This document shows, piece by piece, positions 1 through 9,700 of a DNA stretch of 16,446 nucleotides. The DNA is from an uncultured Clostridia bacterium (GTDB lineage: Bacteria; Bacillota_A; Clostridia; TANB77; CAG-508): the NCBI GenBank assembly GCA_944390995.1, contig CALXSA010000032.1:1-16446 (forward strand). The letters run 5' to 3'. Position 1 is the first letter of the stretch; every line of letters begins with the position of its first letter. Both the position numbers and the translations under genes were made by a program. The notes under the pieces are model-generated. The model did no database searches and was not told the origin of the DNA. It saw nothing but the letters and a program-made list of their open reading frames with translations.

Positions 1-93
1 ATAAGAAAGGCATTTCGCAGGGCTAGTCTCTGGAGCAACGGCGAAATACATGTCACTCGCTTCGCTCGGACGGCCCAAGGTAGCCTAACCTTG

Positions 94-129
94 TTGTATA
101 GCAAAAATCTGACGATTTTTCCTATACAA
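94..129. other. Imperfect inverted repeat (hairpin) in GC-richer intergenic DNA
   Basis: Arms 94-109 and 114-129 are complementary over 16 positions with one mismatch (C102 against C121) around a 4-base TGAC loop. There is no run of T after it, so it is not a clear terminator. It lies at the end of a GC-richer stretch (about 1-90) that also holds a 7-bp inverted repeat (12-18 with 41-47). No gene is seen in 1-259. The stretch could be the 3' tail of an upstream intergenic repeat. Confidence 0.5.
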
Positions 130-145
130 TAAGAAAATTGGACGA

Positions 146-185
146 AAAAATACGTATTTGTTTTTTGAGACAAATACGTATTTTT
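146..185 (+). terminator. Probable intrinsic terminator upstream of the patatin gene
   Basis: A perfect 15-bp stem (146-160 with 171-185) encloses a 10-base loop. The right arm ends in TTTTT, and the left arm starts with AAAAA, so it could stop transcription from either side. It probably ends the transcript of a gene outside the window. The stem is AT-rich with a TACGTA core, which makes it weaker than a classic GC-rich terminator. Confidence 0.55.
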
Positions 186-204
186 CTTGTAAACGTGTTT
201 AAAA

Positions 205-234
205 TTCACTAAAAAAGCTAATACTATATATAAT
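205..234 (+). promoter_or_regulatory. Possible SigA-type promoter of the patatin gene
   Basis: TTCACT (205-210) and TATAAT (229-234) are separated by 18 bases, and the -10 box is perfect. The start codon follows 25 bases later, with a GAAAGG ribosome binding site at 241-246. The -35 box is only a partial match. Confidence 0.4.
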
Positions 235-259
235 GTAAAAGAAAGGAAAACGATTAAAA

Positions 260-1186
260 GTGAAAATAGGATTAGCTTTGTCTGGTGGTGGAATTAGAGG
301 CTTGGCACATGCAGGAGTGTTAAAGGCCCTAGAAGAAAGCGGAATAAAAATTGATATAATTGGAGGTACGAGTGCTGGAAGCATGGTCTCTAGTTTGTAT
401 GCCATGGGCTATACTCCGGATGAAATACTGGAATGTTTTAAGGAAAACTACAATAAGATAATTGGGAAAAGTAGGTTTTCGCTAATAAATGGAGTAAAAA
501 ATTTACTTGATAAAAAGTCTATGTTTAATGGATTCAGAAAAGGAGAAAACATAGAGAAAATTTTTGATGTACTGGCGAATAATAAGAGAATATACAAATT
601 AAATGAAATTAAAATGCCACTTGTTATTCCTACAGTAGACATATTGAATTCTAAAGAATACATCTTTACAAATTATATCCCTGAAACTAAAAATATTAAA
701 GCAAATGAAGGTACTACAGAGATAAAAGACATCCTAGACATAGCAAATAAAAGTCGACCCGTAGAAAGTGAAAATAGCAAATACATTACAAATATTTCTG
801 TTGGGAAAGCAATTAGAGCAAGTAGCAGTTTTCCAGCAGTGTTTAATCTATGTACAGTTGGAAAACACGCTTTTATGGACGGAGGAGCACTTAATAATGT
901 ACCCGCCATGGAGGTAAGAAATCAAGGGGCAGACAAGGTATTGGCAATAAAGTTCGATGAGGACAAAATAGACGATAAAAGCAATGTGATGGACATAGTT
1001 ATGCGCACAATTGATATAATGGGAAATAAAATTATAGAAAAAGAGCTAGAAAGTAGCGACTACGTACTTAATATTCACACAGACAAGATTGGTTTGCTTG
1101 AGGTAGAAAAAATGCAGCAGTGTTTTGATTGGGGCTACGAGGCAGCTTGCGAAAAGATGGAAGAAATCAAGACCCAGCTTTCGTAA
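260..1186 (+). CDS. Patatin-like phospholipase (RssA/YlbK-type serine acyl hydrolase)
   Basis: A 308-residue protein of the bacterial patatin-like phospholipase family, which hydrolyses acyl esters of lipids with a Ser-Asp dyad. The oxyanion-hole glycines SGGGIRG are at residues 8-14. The nucleophile motif GTSAG follows, with Ser38. The catalytic Asp sits in [11 protein letters not shown] (Asp207). There is no signal peptide or membrane segment, so it is probably cytoplasmic or loosely membrane-associated. The GTG start is chosen because it directly precedes the conserved [10 protein letters not shown] beginning and follows GAAAGG by 13 bases. It stands alone: a terminator-like hairpin lies before it and a tandem repeat begins at its stop codon. 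The substrate cannot be told from sequence. The family call is secure. Confidence 0.9.
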   Translation: MKIGLALSGGGIRGLAHAGVLKALEESGIKIDIIGGTSAGSMVSSLYAMGYTPDEILECFKENYNKIIGKSRFSLINGVKNLLDKKSMFNGFRKGENIEKIFDVLANNKRIYKLNEIKMPLVIPTVDILNSKEYIFTNYIPETKNIKANEGTTEIKDILDIANKSRPVESENSKYITNISVGKAIRASSSFPAVFNLCTVGKHAFMDGGALNNVPAMEVRNQGADKVLAIKFDEDKIDDKSNVMDIVMRTIDIMGNKIIEKELESSDYVLNIHTDKIGLLEVEKMQQCFDWGYEAACEKMEEIKTQLS

Positions 1187-1254
1187 AATTTCGTTTTGGG
1201 GACAGGTCTCACAGCGAAAAAAATTTCGTTTTGGGGACACATCTCATTGGCGAA
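1185..1254. repeat. Two tandem 35-bp copies of a GGGGACA-containing repeat
   Basis: Copy 1 (1185-1219) and copy 2 (1220-1254) both begin AAAATTTCGTTTTGGGGACA. They stay similar through TCTCA and end in GCGAA. The first copy overlaps the stop codon of the patatin gene. Within each unit the TTCG near the start can pair with CGAA at the end. The same GGGGACA core recurs in the hairpin repeats near 13000-13560, suggesting a dispersed intergenic repeat family. Confidence 0.75.
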
Positions 1255-1308
1255 TATAAGAACAGGTTAATAAAGAGTTGGTTTTTTTATATTTTTAATC
1301 TAGCGATG

Positions 1309-1337
1309 TTGCAAGTGACATAAAAAAATGGTATTAT
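1309..1337 (+). promoter_or_regulatory. Probable SigA-type promoter of the metal ABC transporter genes
   Basis: TTGCAA (1309-1314) and TATTAT (1332-1337) have the ideal 17-base spacing. They lie 33 bases before the ATG of the substrate-binding protein, which has GAAAGGA (1356-1362) as ribosome binding site. I see no recognisable Zur- or MntR-type operator around it. Confidence 0.55.
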
Positions 1338-1370
1338 AGATATGTAGTTTTTTACGAAAGGAATGAAAGA

Positions 1371-2270
1371 ATGACAAATAAAAAAGTAGCTGTAATTACA
1401 ATTGTTTGCATTTGCATAATTGCACTTGTCAGCTTTATTATATGGAAAAATTTGACCAAAAATGAACAAGAAACAGATAGCAATATAAAAATTGTGAGCT
1501 CATTTTATCCAATATATATAATGACTGAGAATATAGCTGAAGGGGCGCAAAACATAGAGCTTGTAAACATGGCGGACGTAAATGTTGGGTGCTTGCATGA
1601 TTACACGCTTACAACTGAAGATATGAAAAAGGTAGAAGATGCAGATGTCTTCGTGCAAAATGGTTTAGGAATGGAGAGCTTTATTGATAAAATTATATCT
1701 TCAAATAATAATTTGACTTTGATTGATTCAAGCGAAGGAATTGAAAACATAATACAGCATGAAAATGAAACAAATGCTCACATATGGACAAACATAGACA
1801 ATTACATAAAGCAAATAGAAAATATATCTAACGGTTTGCAACAAGCAGATGCGGCAAATGCAGAAATTTATAAAAACAATACAAATGAGTATATACAAAA
1901 GCTGCAAGGGCTAAAAGAGAGGTATACAAGCGAATTAGCTTCACTTGAGGGAACAAAAGTGATAAACTTAAATGAAGCTTTTGAGTATTTAGGCCAAGAG
2001 CTTAAAATGGATATGACGACAATTGTAACAGACCATGAGGAAAGTACAATGTCGGCAGAAATGTTAGGCAACATAATTTCTCAAGTTGAACAAGAGAACA
2101 TAGAAATGATAATTGTAGACAAAAACGACAATAAATCTAACGCGGAGACCATTGCGAACGAAACTGGAGCTAAAATATATGAGCTTAACTCTGGCTTAAC
2201 CGGAGATTTAGATAGGGATGCTTTTGTTAGGGCAATGGAAGAAAATTTGAATGTCTTGTTGGAAAGATAA
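1371..2270 (+). CDS. Metal ABC transporter substrate-binding protein (ZnuA/TroA-like), altered ligands
   Basis: A 299-residue protein of the cluster-9 (zinc/manganese) binding-protein family, which presents metal to an ABC importer outside the membrane. Residues 6-25 form a hydrophobic N-terminal segment. It has no convincing lipobox cysteine, so it may be held by an uncleaved anchor. The mature part starts with KIVSSFYPIYIMTENIA. The family histidines His76 (LHDY) and His137 (AHIW) are present. The third usual histidine (HxAFxY motif) is Asn201 in LNEAFEYL, and the usual final Asp is Asn273 in YELNSG. His222 (TDHEEST) sits in the region that normally reads EEPS. The metal site is therefore unusual and the metal uncertain. 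It is followed by the matching ATPase and permease. Confidence 0.82.
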   Translation: MTNKKVAVITIVCICIIALVSFIIWKNLTKNEQETDSNIKIVSSFYPIYIMTENIAEGAQNIELVNMADVNVGCLHDYTLTTEDMKKVEDADVFVQNGLGMESFIDKIISSNNNLTLIDSSEGIENIIQHENETNAHIWTNIDNYIKQIENISNGLQQADAANAEIYKNNTNEYIQKLQGLKERYTSELASLEGTKVINLNEAFEYLGQELKMDMTTIVTDHEESTMSAEMLGNIISQVEQENIEMIIVDKNDNKSNAETIANETGAKIYELNSGLTGDLDRDAFVRAMEENLNVLLER

Positions 2271-2379
2271 TTGTTTTTGGCGTTGTTGCACTTCATTAGA
2301 AATGTGTTCAACGTACACAAAGTACGCCTCACACATTTCTAACTCGTGCGCCTAGCCAAAAAGCAATTCTTTTTCCAAC
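2258..2379. repeat. Structured intergenic element, copy A (nested inverted repeats)
   Basis: Three nested stems are visible. The outer arms (2258-2281 with 2355-2379) pair with small bulges and begin inside the last four codons of the binding-protein gene. The middle arms (2296-2307 with 2331-2342) are a perfect 12 bp. The inner arms CGTAC/GTACG are 2312-2316 and 2322-2326. The ends TTTTGGCGTTGTT..ACTTCA and CTCGT..GCCTAGCCAAAA are shared with copy B at 6484-6610, whereas the middle sequence differs yet still pairs. It is GC-richer than its surroundings. It could act as a terminator, an mRNA 3'-end stabiliser or a small mobile repeat. Confidence 0.75.
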
Positions 2380-2402
2380 AGCTAATTAAATTATAAAAAT
2401 AA

Positions 2403-2429
2403 GTTGGAAAATTGTAATTCTTTTCCAAC
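2403..2429 (+). promoter_or_regulatory. Hairpin directly abutting the ribosome binding site of the ABC ATPase gene
   Basis: GTTGGAAAA (2403-2411) and TTTTCCAAC (2421-2429) form a perfect 9-bp stem with a 9-base loop. The AGGAGGT ribosome binding site follows at once (2430-2436), then ATG at 2442. The same right-arm sequence occurs at 2371-2379 and nearly the same left arm at 2258-2265, so alternative pairings are possible. This could set translation or mRNA processing between the first two transporter genes (inference). Confidence 0.5.
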
Positions 2430-2441
2430 AGGAGGTAAAAA

Positions 2442-3170
2442 ATGGACAAAGCCTGTGGTTTACACTGCACAAAAATAAATAACATTGGAGTAAAAATAGG
2501 AAATGAAGTCATATTAAAAGACGTAAACATACACATTCATTGTGGAGAGCTAACCGTTATAATAGGAAGAAATGGCGCTGGGAAAAGCACATTGCTCAAA
2601 GCAATTTTAGGAGAAATACCGCATACAGGAAACATAACTTTTGTAGACAAAAAAGACAACTTGACTAAAAAAATAAAAATTGGTTATGTTCCACAAAGCA
2701 TTAACATAGAAAAACACATGCCAACAACAGTATATGACCTGTTTGCAAGCTGTATTTCTCATGTTCCGGTTTTCTTGAAAAAAGATAAAAAGATTTACAA
2801 CGAAATAAAAGAGCACTTGAAAATATTCGGAGCAGACGAATTAATAGACAAAAGCATTGGAGACTTGTCGGGCGGAGAGTTACAGCGTGTACTTATTGCC
2901 ATTGCAACAAAACCAACCCCGAACCTTCTAATACTTGATGAGCCTGTATCAGGAATAGACAGAAACGGAAAAAAAGATTTCTACAATATAATAAGCAAGC
3001 TTAAGTCTGAATATGATATGTCAATTATCATGGTATCACATGATTTAGACTTGGCAGAAAAATATGCAGACAAAGTAATTTTATTAGATAAGGAAGTAAT
3101 TAAGGAAGGCAGACCGGAGGATGTGTTTAGGAGTTTGGAGTTTAAGAATCGATTCGGAGAATTAGCCTAG
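2442..3170 (+). CDS. Metal ABC transporter ATP-binding protein (ZnuC/MntB-like)
   Basis: A 242-residue cytoplasmic ATPase that should power the metal importer. All ABC motifs are intact: Walker A GRNGAGKST (42-50), Q-loop VPQS, signature LSGGELQR (142-149), Walker B LLILDEP with Asp166-Glu167, and switch His200 in VSHD. Length is normal for the family. AGGAGGT lies 5 bases before the ATG. It follows the binding-protein gene after the structured element and is followed, 39 bases on, by trpS; the permease comes only after trpS. Because the permease reading frame is broken, the transporter may lack its own membrane partner. Zn and Mn systems cannot be told apart here. Confidence 0.9.
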   Translation: MDKACGLHCTKINNIGVKIGNEVILKDVNIHIHCGELTVIIGRNGAGKSTLLKAILGEIPHTGNITFVDKKDNLTKKIKIGYVPQSINIEKHMPTTVYDLFASCISHVPVFLKKDKKIYNEIKEHLKIFGADELIDKSIGDLSGGELQRVLIAIATKPTPNLLILDEPVSGIDRNGKKDFYNIISKLKSEYDMSIIMVSHDLDLAEKYADKVILLDKEVIKEGRPEDVFRSLEFKNRFGELA

Positions 3171-3209
3171 AAAGATTTGAAAACTAAAACATTTATAGGA
3201 GGAGAGACG

Positions 3210-4223
3210 ATGGAAAAGAAAAGAATTTTAACAGGAGATAGACCAACAGGAAGGTTGCACATAGGGCACTACTTCGGGTCTTTGCAAACAAGAGTGGAGA
3301 TGCAAAACTCTGGCAAGTATGACCCATACATACTAATTGCAGATGTTCAAGCATTAACAGACAATTTTAACAACCCGGAAAAAGTTAGAAAAAATGTAAG
3401 AGAAGTAATGCTTGACTACTTATCAGTTGGACTTGACCCAGAAAAAACAACAATATATATTCAGTCACTAATACCAGAAGTGCCAGAACTTACAATTTAT
3501 TACTCAAATTTAGTTACAGTAGCAAGGCTTGAGAGAAACCCTACTGTAAAAACTGAGATAGCCCAAAAGAGAGAGCTCTTTGGAGAGAGCGTTACATATG
3601 GCTTTTTAGGCTATCCTGTAAATCAGGCAGCAGATATAACTGCTTTTGAAGGCGAATTAGTTCCAGTTGGAGAAGACCAAATGCCTTTAATAGAGCAATG
3701 CAGAGAGATTGTTAGAAAGTTCAACAGTATTTATGGTGAAGTGCTAATTGAGCCAAAGGCGGTGCTATCAAATGGAAAAAGGATAAAAGGCTTAGATGGA
3801 AACGAAAAAATGGGTAAATCTTTGGGCAATGCAATTTACCTTTCTGATACGCCAGAAGAAATAAGCAAAAAGGTAATGGGAGCAGTAACTGACCCAAACA
3901 GAATAAGAAAAGACGACAAGGGTAATCCAGACATTTGCATGGTGTACTATTATCACAATTTATTTAGCGGCAAGGAGACCTGCCAAAAGGTTTGCGAGGA
4001 GTGCAAAGCAGGAGCTAGAGGTTGTGTTGCATGCAAAAAGGAACTTGCAAAAAATATAACTGATTTCCTAGAGCCAATGAGAGAAAAGCGCAAATATTAT
4101 GAAGAAAGACCTGAATTGGTTGATGAAATGTTAAAAACTGGTACGGAAAAAGCAAGGAAAACTGCACAAGAAACTATGAAAAAAGTGAAAAAGGCTATGA
4201 GACTAGATTATTTTGAGATTTGA
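3210..4223 (+). CDS. trpS: Tryptophanyl-tRNA synthetase, iron-sulfur cluster type
   Basis: A 337-residue class I synthetase that charges tRNA-Trp. It has the HIGH motif at residues 17-20 within TGDRPTGRLHIGHYFGSL, and KMGKS (200-204) as its KMSKS loop. Four cysteines are spaced C243-x21-C265-x6-C272-x2-C275, almost the C-x22-C-x6-C-x2-C pattern known for the [4Fe-4S] TrpRS of Thermotoga maritima; Cys258 and Cys262 are extra. The ATG at 3210 is chosen because AGGAGG (3197-3202) sits 7 bases before it and the conserved region starts right after; an in-frame TTG at 3177 has no good site. It lies inside the metal transporter gene cluster, with no room for a T-box leader. Confidence 0.95.
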   Translation: MEKKRILTGDRPTGRLHIGHYFGSLQTRVEMQNSGKYDPYILIADVQALTDNFNNPEKVRKNVREVMLDYLSVGLDPEKTTIYIQSLIPEVPELTIYYSNLVTVARLERNPTVKTEIAQKRELFGESVTYGFLGYPVNQAADITAFEGELVPVGEDQMPLIEQCREIVRKFNSIYGEVLIEPKAVLSNGKRIKGLDGNEKMGKSLGNAIYLSDTPEEISKKVMGAVTDPNRIRKDDKGNPDICMVYYYHNLFSGKETCQKVCEECKAGARGCVACKKELAKNITDFLEPMREKRKYYEERPELVDEMLKTGTEKARKTAQETMKKVKKAMRLDYFEI

Positions 4224-4292
4224 AAGATAACTTTTAAACATCTAGCATGCAAATAAATGAAAACTAATAAAAAGGAGGAAGTGGCACTAAAA

Positions 4293-5142
4293 ATGGAAGT
4301 AATAGATAGCATACTAGAAGTAATATTGCCATTTGAATTTATAAATTACGAATTCATGAAAAATGCTTTAATTGCAATTGTATTAATTTCGCCTATTTTT
4401 GCAATATTGGGAACAATGATTGTAAATAACAAAATGGCATTTTTCTCAGATGCATTAGGGCATTCCGCATTAACTGGTATAGCTTTGCGGAAGCTTAATT
4501 GGAATAAGTAATTTAAACATTGGAATGATAATTTTTGCAATTGGTTTTGCAATACTACTAAACTTTGTGAAAAACAAAACAACTTATGGAGCAGATACTA
4601 TAATAAGTGTGTTTTCATCAATTGCAATAGCTCTTGGACTTGCAATTTTAGCGCAGACGGGCAACTTCAACCAGTATTCAAGCTACTTGGTGGGCGACAT
4701 CTTAAGCATTACAGACATGGAAATATTATATGTGTTTTTAATTGCAATAGTGGTGTTAGTGTTCTGGTACTTTACATTCAACAAGCTAAACCTAGTAAGC
4801 ATAAATAGAGCGCTTGCAAAAAGCAAAGGAATTAAAACAAGAAAAATAGACAACATTTTTGTTATTTTAATTGCAATAGTAGTTATGATTTCAATAAGAT
4901 GGATAGGAATTTTGCTAATAAACTCGCTACTTATTCTGCCAGCAGCATCAAGCAGAAACATTGCCGGAAATATGAGAAGCTACCATCTAATTGCAGTGCT
5001 ATTTTCGCTATTCTCTGGAATAGCTGGACTTATACTTTCATACTATTTCAATATACCAACAGGTCCAATGATTGTTATTATTTCAGGCGCAATTTATTTT
5101 ATTACACTTGCTTTAAGAGGCAGAGTTAAGGGAGTTAATTAA
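4293..5142 (+). pseudogene. Metal ABC transporter permease (ZnuB/MntC-like), single-base frameshift
   Basis: Membrane subunit of the importer, ABC-3 permease family, rich in hydrophobic helices. The first frame carries the family signature FFSDALGHSALTGIA and then drifts into a stop at 4509-4511. The +1 frame, read from about 4486, continues as GSLIGISNLNIGMIIFAIGF and stays open to 5142. Removing one T from TTT at 4484-4486 would restore one protein of about 282 residues, the normal family length. AGGAGG (4273-4278) lies 14 bases before the ATG at 4293; an upstream in-frame ATG at 4257 and a GTG at 4281 are alternatives. This may be a true mutation, an assembly error or, less likely, frameshifting. 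It lies downstream of trpS and before obg. Confidence 0.8.
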
Positions 5143-5146
5143 AAAA

Positions 5147-5188
5147 GAAAGATAAAAGTTTTGGCAACGCCAAAAACGACTATCTTTC
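5147..5188 (+). terminator. Hairpin between the permease gene and obg
   Basis: The outer stem GAAAGATA/TATCTTTC (5147-5154 with 5181-5188) encloses an inner stem GTTTTGGC/GCCAAAAAC (5158-5165 with 5169-5177, one bulged A). It starts 5 bases after the permease stop codon. It has no real T-run, so it may be a processing or stability hairpin rather than a strong terminator. Its TTTTGGC..GCCAAAA core matches the end stems of the structured elements at 2258 and 6484. Confidence 0.5.
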
Positions 5189-5195
5189 AAATTAG

Positions 5196-6482
<1,287 letters not shown>

Positions 6483-6483
6483 T

Positions 6484-6610
6484 TGATTGCAAAATAATTA
6501 CAATTTTGGCGTTGTTAAACTTCACATCGAAAATCCTTTGGCGTGGCACAGAGCACGCCTGCGGTTTTCTCGCTCGTTTGCCTAGCCAAAATTTAATTAT
6601 TTTGCAATCA
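6484..6610. repeat. Structured intergenic element, copy B (nested inverted repeats)
   Basis: The outer arms 6484-6510 and 6585-6610 pair over 26 bp with one bulged base (C6501). Inside are a 7-bp stem (6529-6535 with 6563-6569, one G-T pair) and GGCGTG/CACGCC (6540-6545 with 6554-6559). The end sequences TTTTGGCGTTGTT..ACTTCA and CTCGT..GCCTAGCCAAAA match copy A at 2258-2379. It starts two bases after the obg stop codon, so the RNA form would cap the obg transcript. Confidence 0.78.
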
Positions 6611-6624
6611 AAAAACAGTGTAAG

Positions 6625-6642
6625 AATTACAATTTTGGCGTT
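6625..6642 (+). repeat. Partial second copy of the left end of the structured element
   Basis: An 18-base stretch (AATTACAATTTTGGCGTT) exactly repeats 6496-6513, the left flank and end of copy B. The rest of the element is absent, so this looks like a truncated copy or a duplication made during insertion. The remaining DNA to 6759 is very AT-rich and holds no clear promoter; TATTAT at 6708-6713 lacks a -35 partner. Confidence 0.6.
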
Positions 6643-6759
6643 TTTTTGGAAAAATTTTGAAAATATTGAAAAAATAGAACAAAAAATTTAACTTAATTGT
6701 AAAATAATATTATAGCTAAAACTTAAAACAGCAGAAAAATATATAAATGAGGTGGAATA

Positions 6760-9700
6760 ATGTATAAGTTAAAAAGAAAAAGAAAAACCTTACTAATATC
6801 TAGCATCATATTAGTAGTTGCAGTAATAGTAGCTGTGCTACTTAGCTCTAACAGCTCATTGGTAAATAGCAGCATTATAGGAAAAAAGCTTAGTGCAAAT
6901 GATACAGCAACAAGTGCAGGAGAGTTTGTATTAACTGCTGACCAGCTAATTGCAAATAGAACGGACTCAGCAAGTATTAGCCAAAATACACAATATTTAC
7001 AATCTTTAGTTGATACAGCTTCTAACTCTGGAGGAGGAATTGTACATATTCCTGCTGGAACTTATTATTTTGGAGAAAGTAGTCAGAGTAGTAGTGAAGC
7101 ATTTGTAATATTGTGTAAAAACAATGTAACAATTGAAGGAGAAAATTCAGCTACAGTTTTAAAACCATATGGTCAGACTCAATCTGGTCTAACAATGTTT
7201 TACTTTAATGAATATGGGGATAGCAACGGAAGAAATGCGACATATCTTGAAAATGCAGATTTCAGAAGCTTTACTATAGACGGTTCTGACACAAGTTGCA
7301 ATACATATACTACAGCAGGAAAGGGCTTTAAGCTTAATTTGCTAAGAAATTGCGATTGGGAAAATGTTATGGTAATGTATACTGATGCCACAGGTTTTGG
7401 AATTGAGTGTCCAATTAACTGTACAGTTGTAAATTGTGCAGCAATAGGTTGCGGAAAAGCGGCTACAGAAACACAACAAGGAGCCTCAGGATTTGGCATT
7501 GGTATGGGATATAGTATTGATGAATCAATATGTATAGAAAACAGTACAGCAACAGACAACAAAAGATATGGTTTTGCATTTGTGCATCAAGGAAAGTATG
7601 ATCCAGACTTATATTCAGCACAAAGTGCGCAAGGTTTTGTTGTAAGAAATTGTGAAGCGAATGGAAACAGATACGACATAGGTGGAGAAAAAGCAAATGA
7701 TGTTATATATGAAAATTGTACAAGTATAGGAGATACATCTTTTATACATTTTGAAGAAACTTCAACAAGAGTGAAACTAATTGGTTGTCACGTAGAAACA
7801 ACATTAGAAGATGTAACAGACAGTTCAGAATACTATTATACACCGGTTTACTGGTCATTAGACAATGGAATAAGTGACGGCGTAACGCATACAAGGTTTG
7901 GCGTGGATACAGATGCTCCTAGAGGACAAGTGATAACACTCTTGTGGAGAATGGCAGGCAGACCAGGAGTTCACTTTTTAGATAGTCATGGACAAATATT
8001 CGATGATGTACCAGTAGATAGTGAATATGCGGCAGCTCTTGAATGGGCAAGTGCAAGAGGCGTAGAAATAATTCCTTCATCGGGTTCGTTCTACCCGGAT
8101 GAAGGTTGCACAAGAGGAGACTTTATTACATTTTTATGGAAATATGCAGGAAGCCCTGATGTGGGTTCAGATAGTGAATATTCTGATGTTGAGTCAGGAA
8201 CTGAATTGGCAAAGGCTGTTAATTGGGCAGCAAGTAAAGAAATTACAAATGGAATGAACGGAGTCTTTGGAACAAATAATATTGTAGAAAGAGAAGATGC
8301 TGTAACATTTTTATACAGATATGTCCAATCTAGTGGTACAAAATTTAATATTCAATATGACTTGCAAGGAGGAAGGGCAAACGGAAACCCAGCAAGTTAT
8401 ATGTCTGGAAGCACTGCGTCTGTATCAAATGTTCCTTCAAGAACAGGATATTATTTTGAAGGATGGACAGGAAGTAATGGTAACACACCTGAGAGAATTG
8501 TACGAATAACTTCTTCTGATAGAGGAAATAAAGTATACACAGCAAACTGGAGAAGAAATACATATACAGTAAACTTTGATGCAAACGGCGGAAACGGCAA
8601 TATGAATGATTTACACTTAGAATATGATGTGTTAAATGTATTGCCAACAAATACATTCACTAAAGATGGAGCAGAATTTGTTGGCTGGAATACAGAACCA
8701 GATGGAAGCGGTCAATCTTTTGAAGATAGAGCAAGGGTAATGAATTGGTCAGCAACTAATGGTGATATTATAACATTATACGCACAATGGGAAAATGCAA
8801 GCGGATTTGATACTACATTCAAAGTAGAGCATTACAAAGAGCAACTTGACGGACAATATAAATTAGAGGAAACAGATAATTACGAAGGGGTTTCTGGAAC
8901 AGAGACAACACCAGACAGAAAAACATACCAAGGCTTTACTTCGCCAGAAGGACAAACGGTTACAATAGAGGCAGATGGCAGCACTGTAGTTCAGTATTAT
9001 TACACAAGGAATTCATACAATGTAACTATAAATAAAGGTACAGGAATAGAGAGTGTAACAGGAGATGGTACATATAAATTTGACCAAAGTGTAACAGTTT
9101 CAGCAACTCCAAGCGAAGGATATGAAAATCCTACTTGGCTATTAATGGGAACACCAATACAAAGTACATTCTTGATGCCGGCAGGAGACATAGAACTAGA
9201 TGTTTCAGCAGAGCTTGTAAAATACCCTATTACATACAATTTAGACGGTGGAGAGATGGCATCAAACCCAAGTGAATACACTATAGAAGATGAAGTAACA
9301 TTAAGAGAACCAATAAAACCAGGATATGATTTCGTTGGTTGGACAGGAAGTAATGGAACTACTCCTCAAAAAGAGGTAACAATTCCAAAGGGGTCTACAG
9401 GTGAGAAAACATATACAGCAAATTGGGTTCAAGACCCAGATGTGGACATGGAAGTTGTAATAAAATACAGTATCGCAAGCCCAACAAGAGATAATGTTAC
9501 TGTAACAATAAAAGCAAATGTACCAATTAATGTTCCAAGCGGCTGGCAAAGAGGAGCAGACGAATATACAATTACAAGAGAGTACCAGCAAAATGTAAAT
9601 GAGGCAGTTACAATTACAAGTGCAGATGGAACGATGTCACTTCAAGCAAATGTAAAAATAGAAAATATAGACAAAACAGCTCCAAAAGTAGATGTTTCAT

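Noticed and set aside
3171..3209. T-box or other leader before trpS
   Set aside because: Only 39 bases separate trpS from the ATPase gene, too short for a T-box.
3177..3209. Longer trpS start at an in-frame TTG
   Set aside because: It has no ribosome binding site, whereas ATG 3210 has AGGAGG at 7 bases and begins at the conserved region.
4484..4511. Programmed frameshift in the permease gene
   Set aside because: There is no known slippery heptamer, no stop codon at the shift point and no stimulatory structure evident; mutation or error is simpler.
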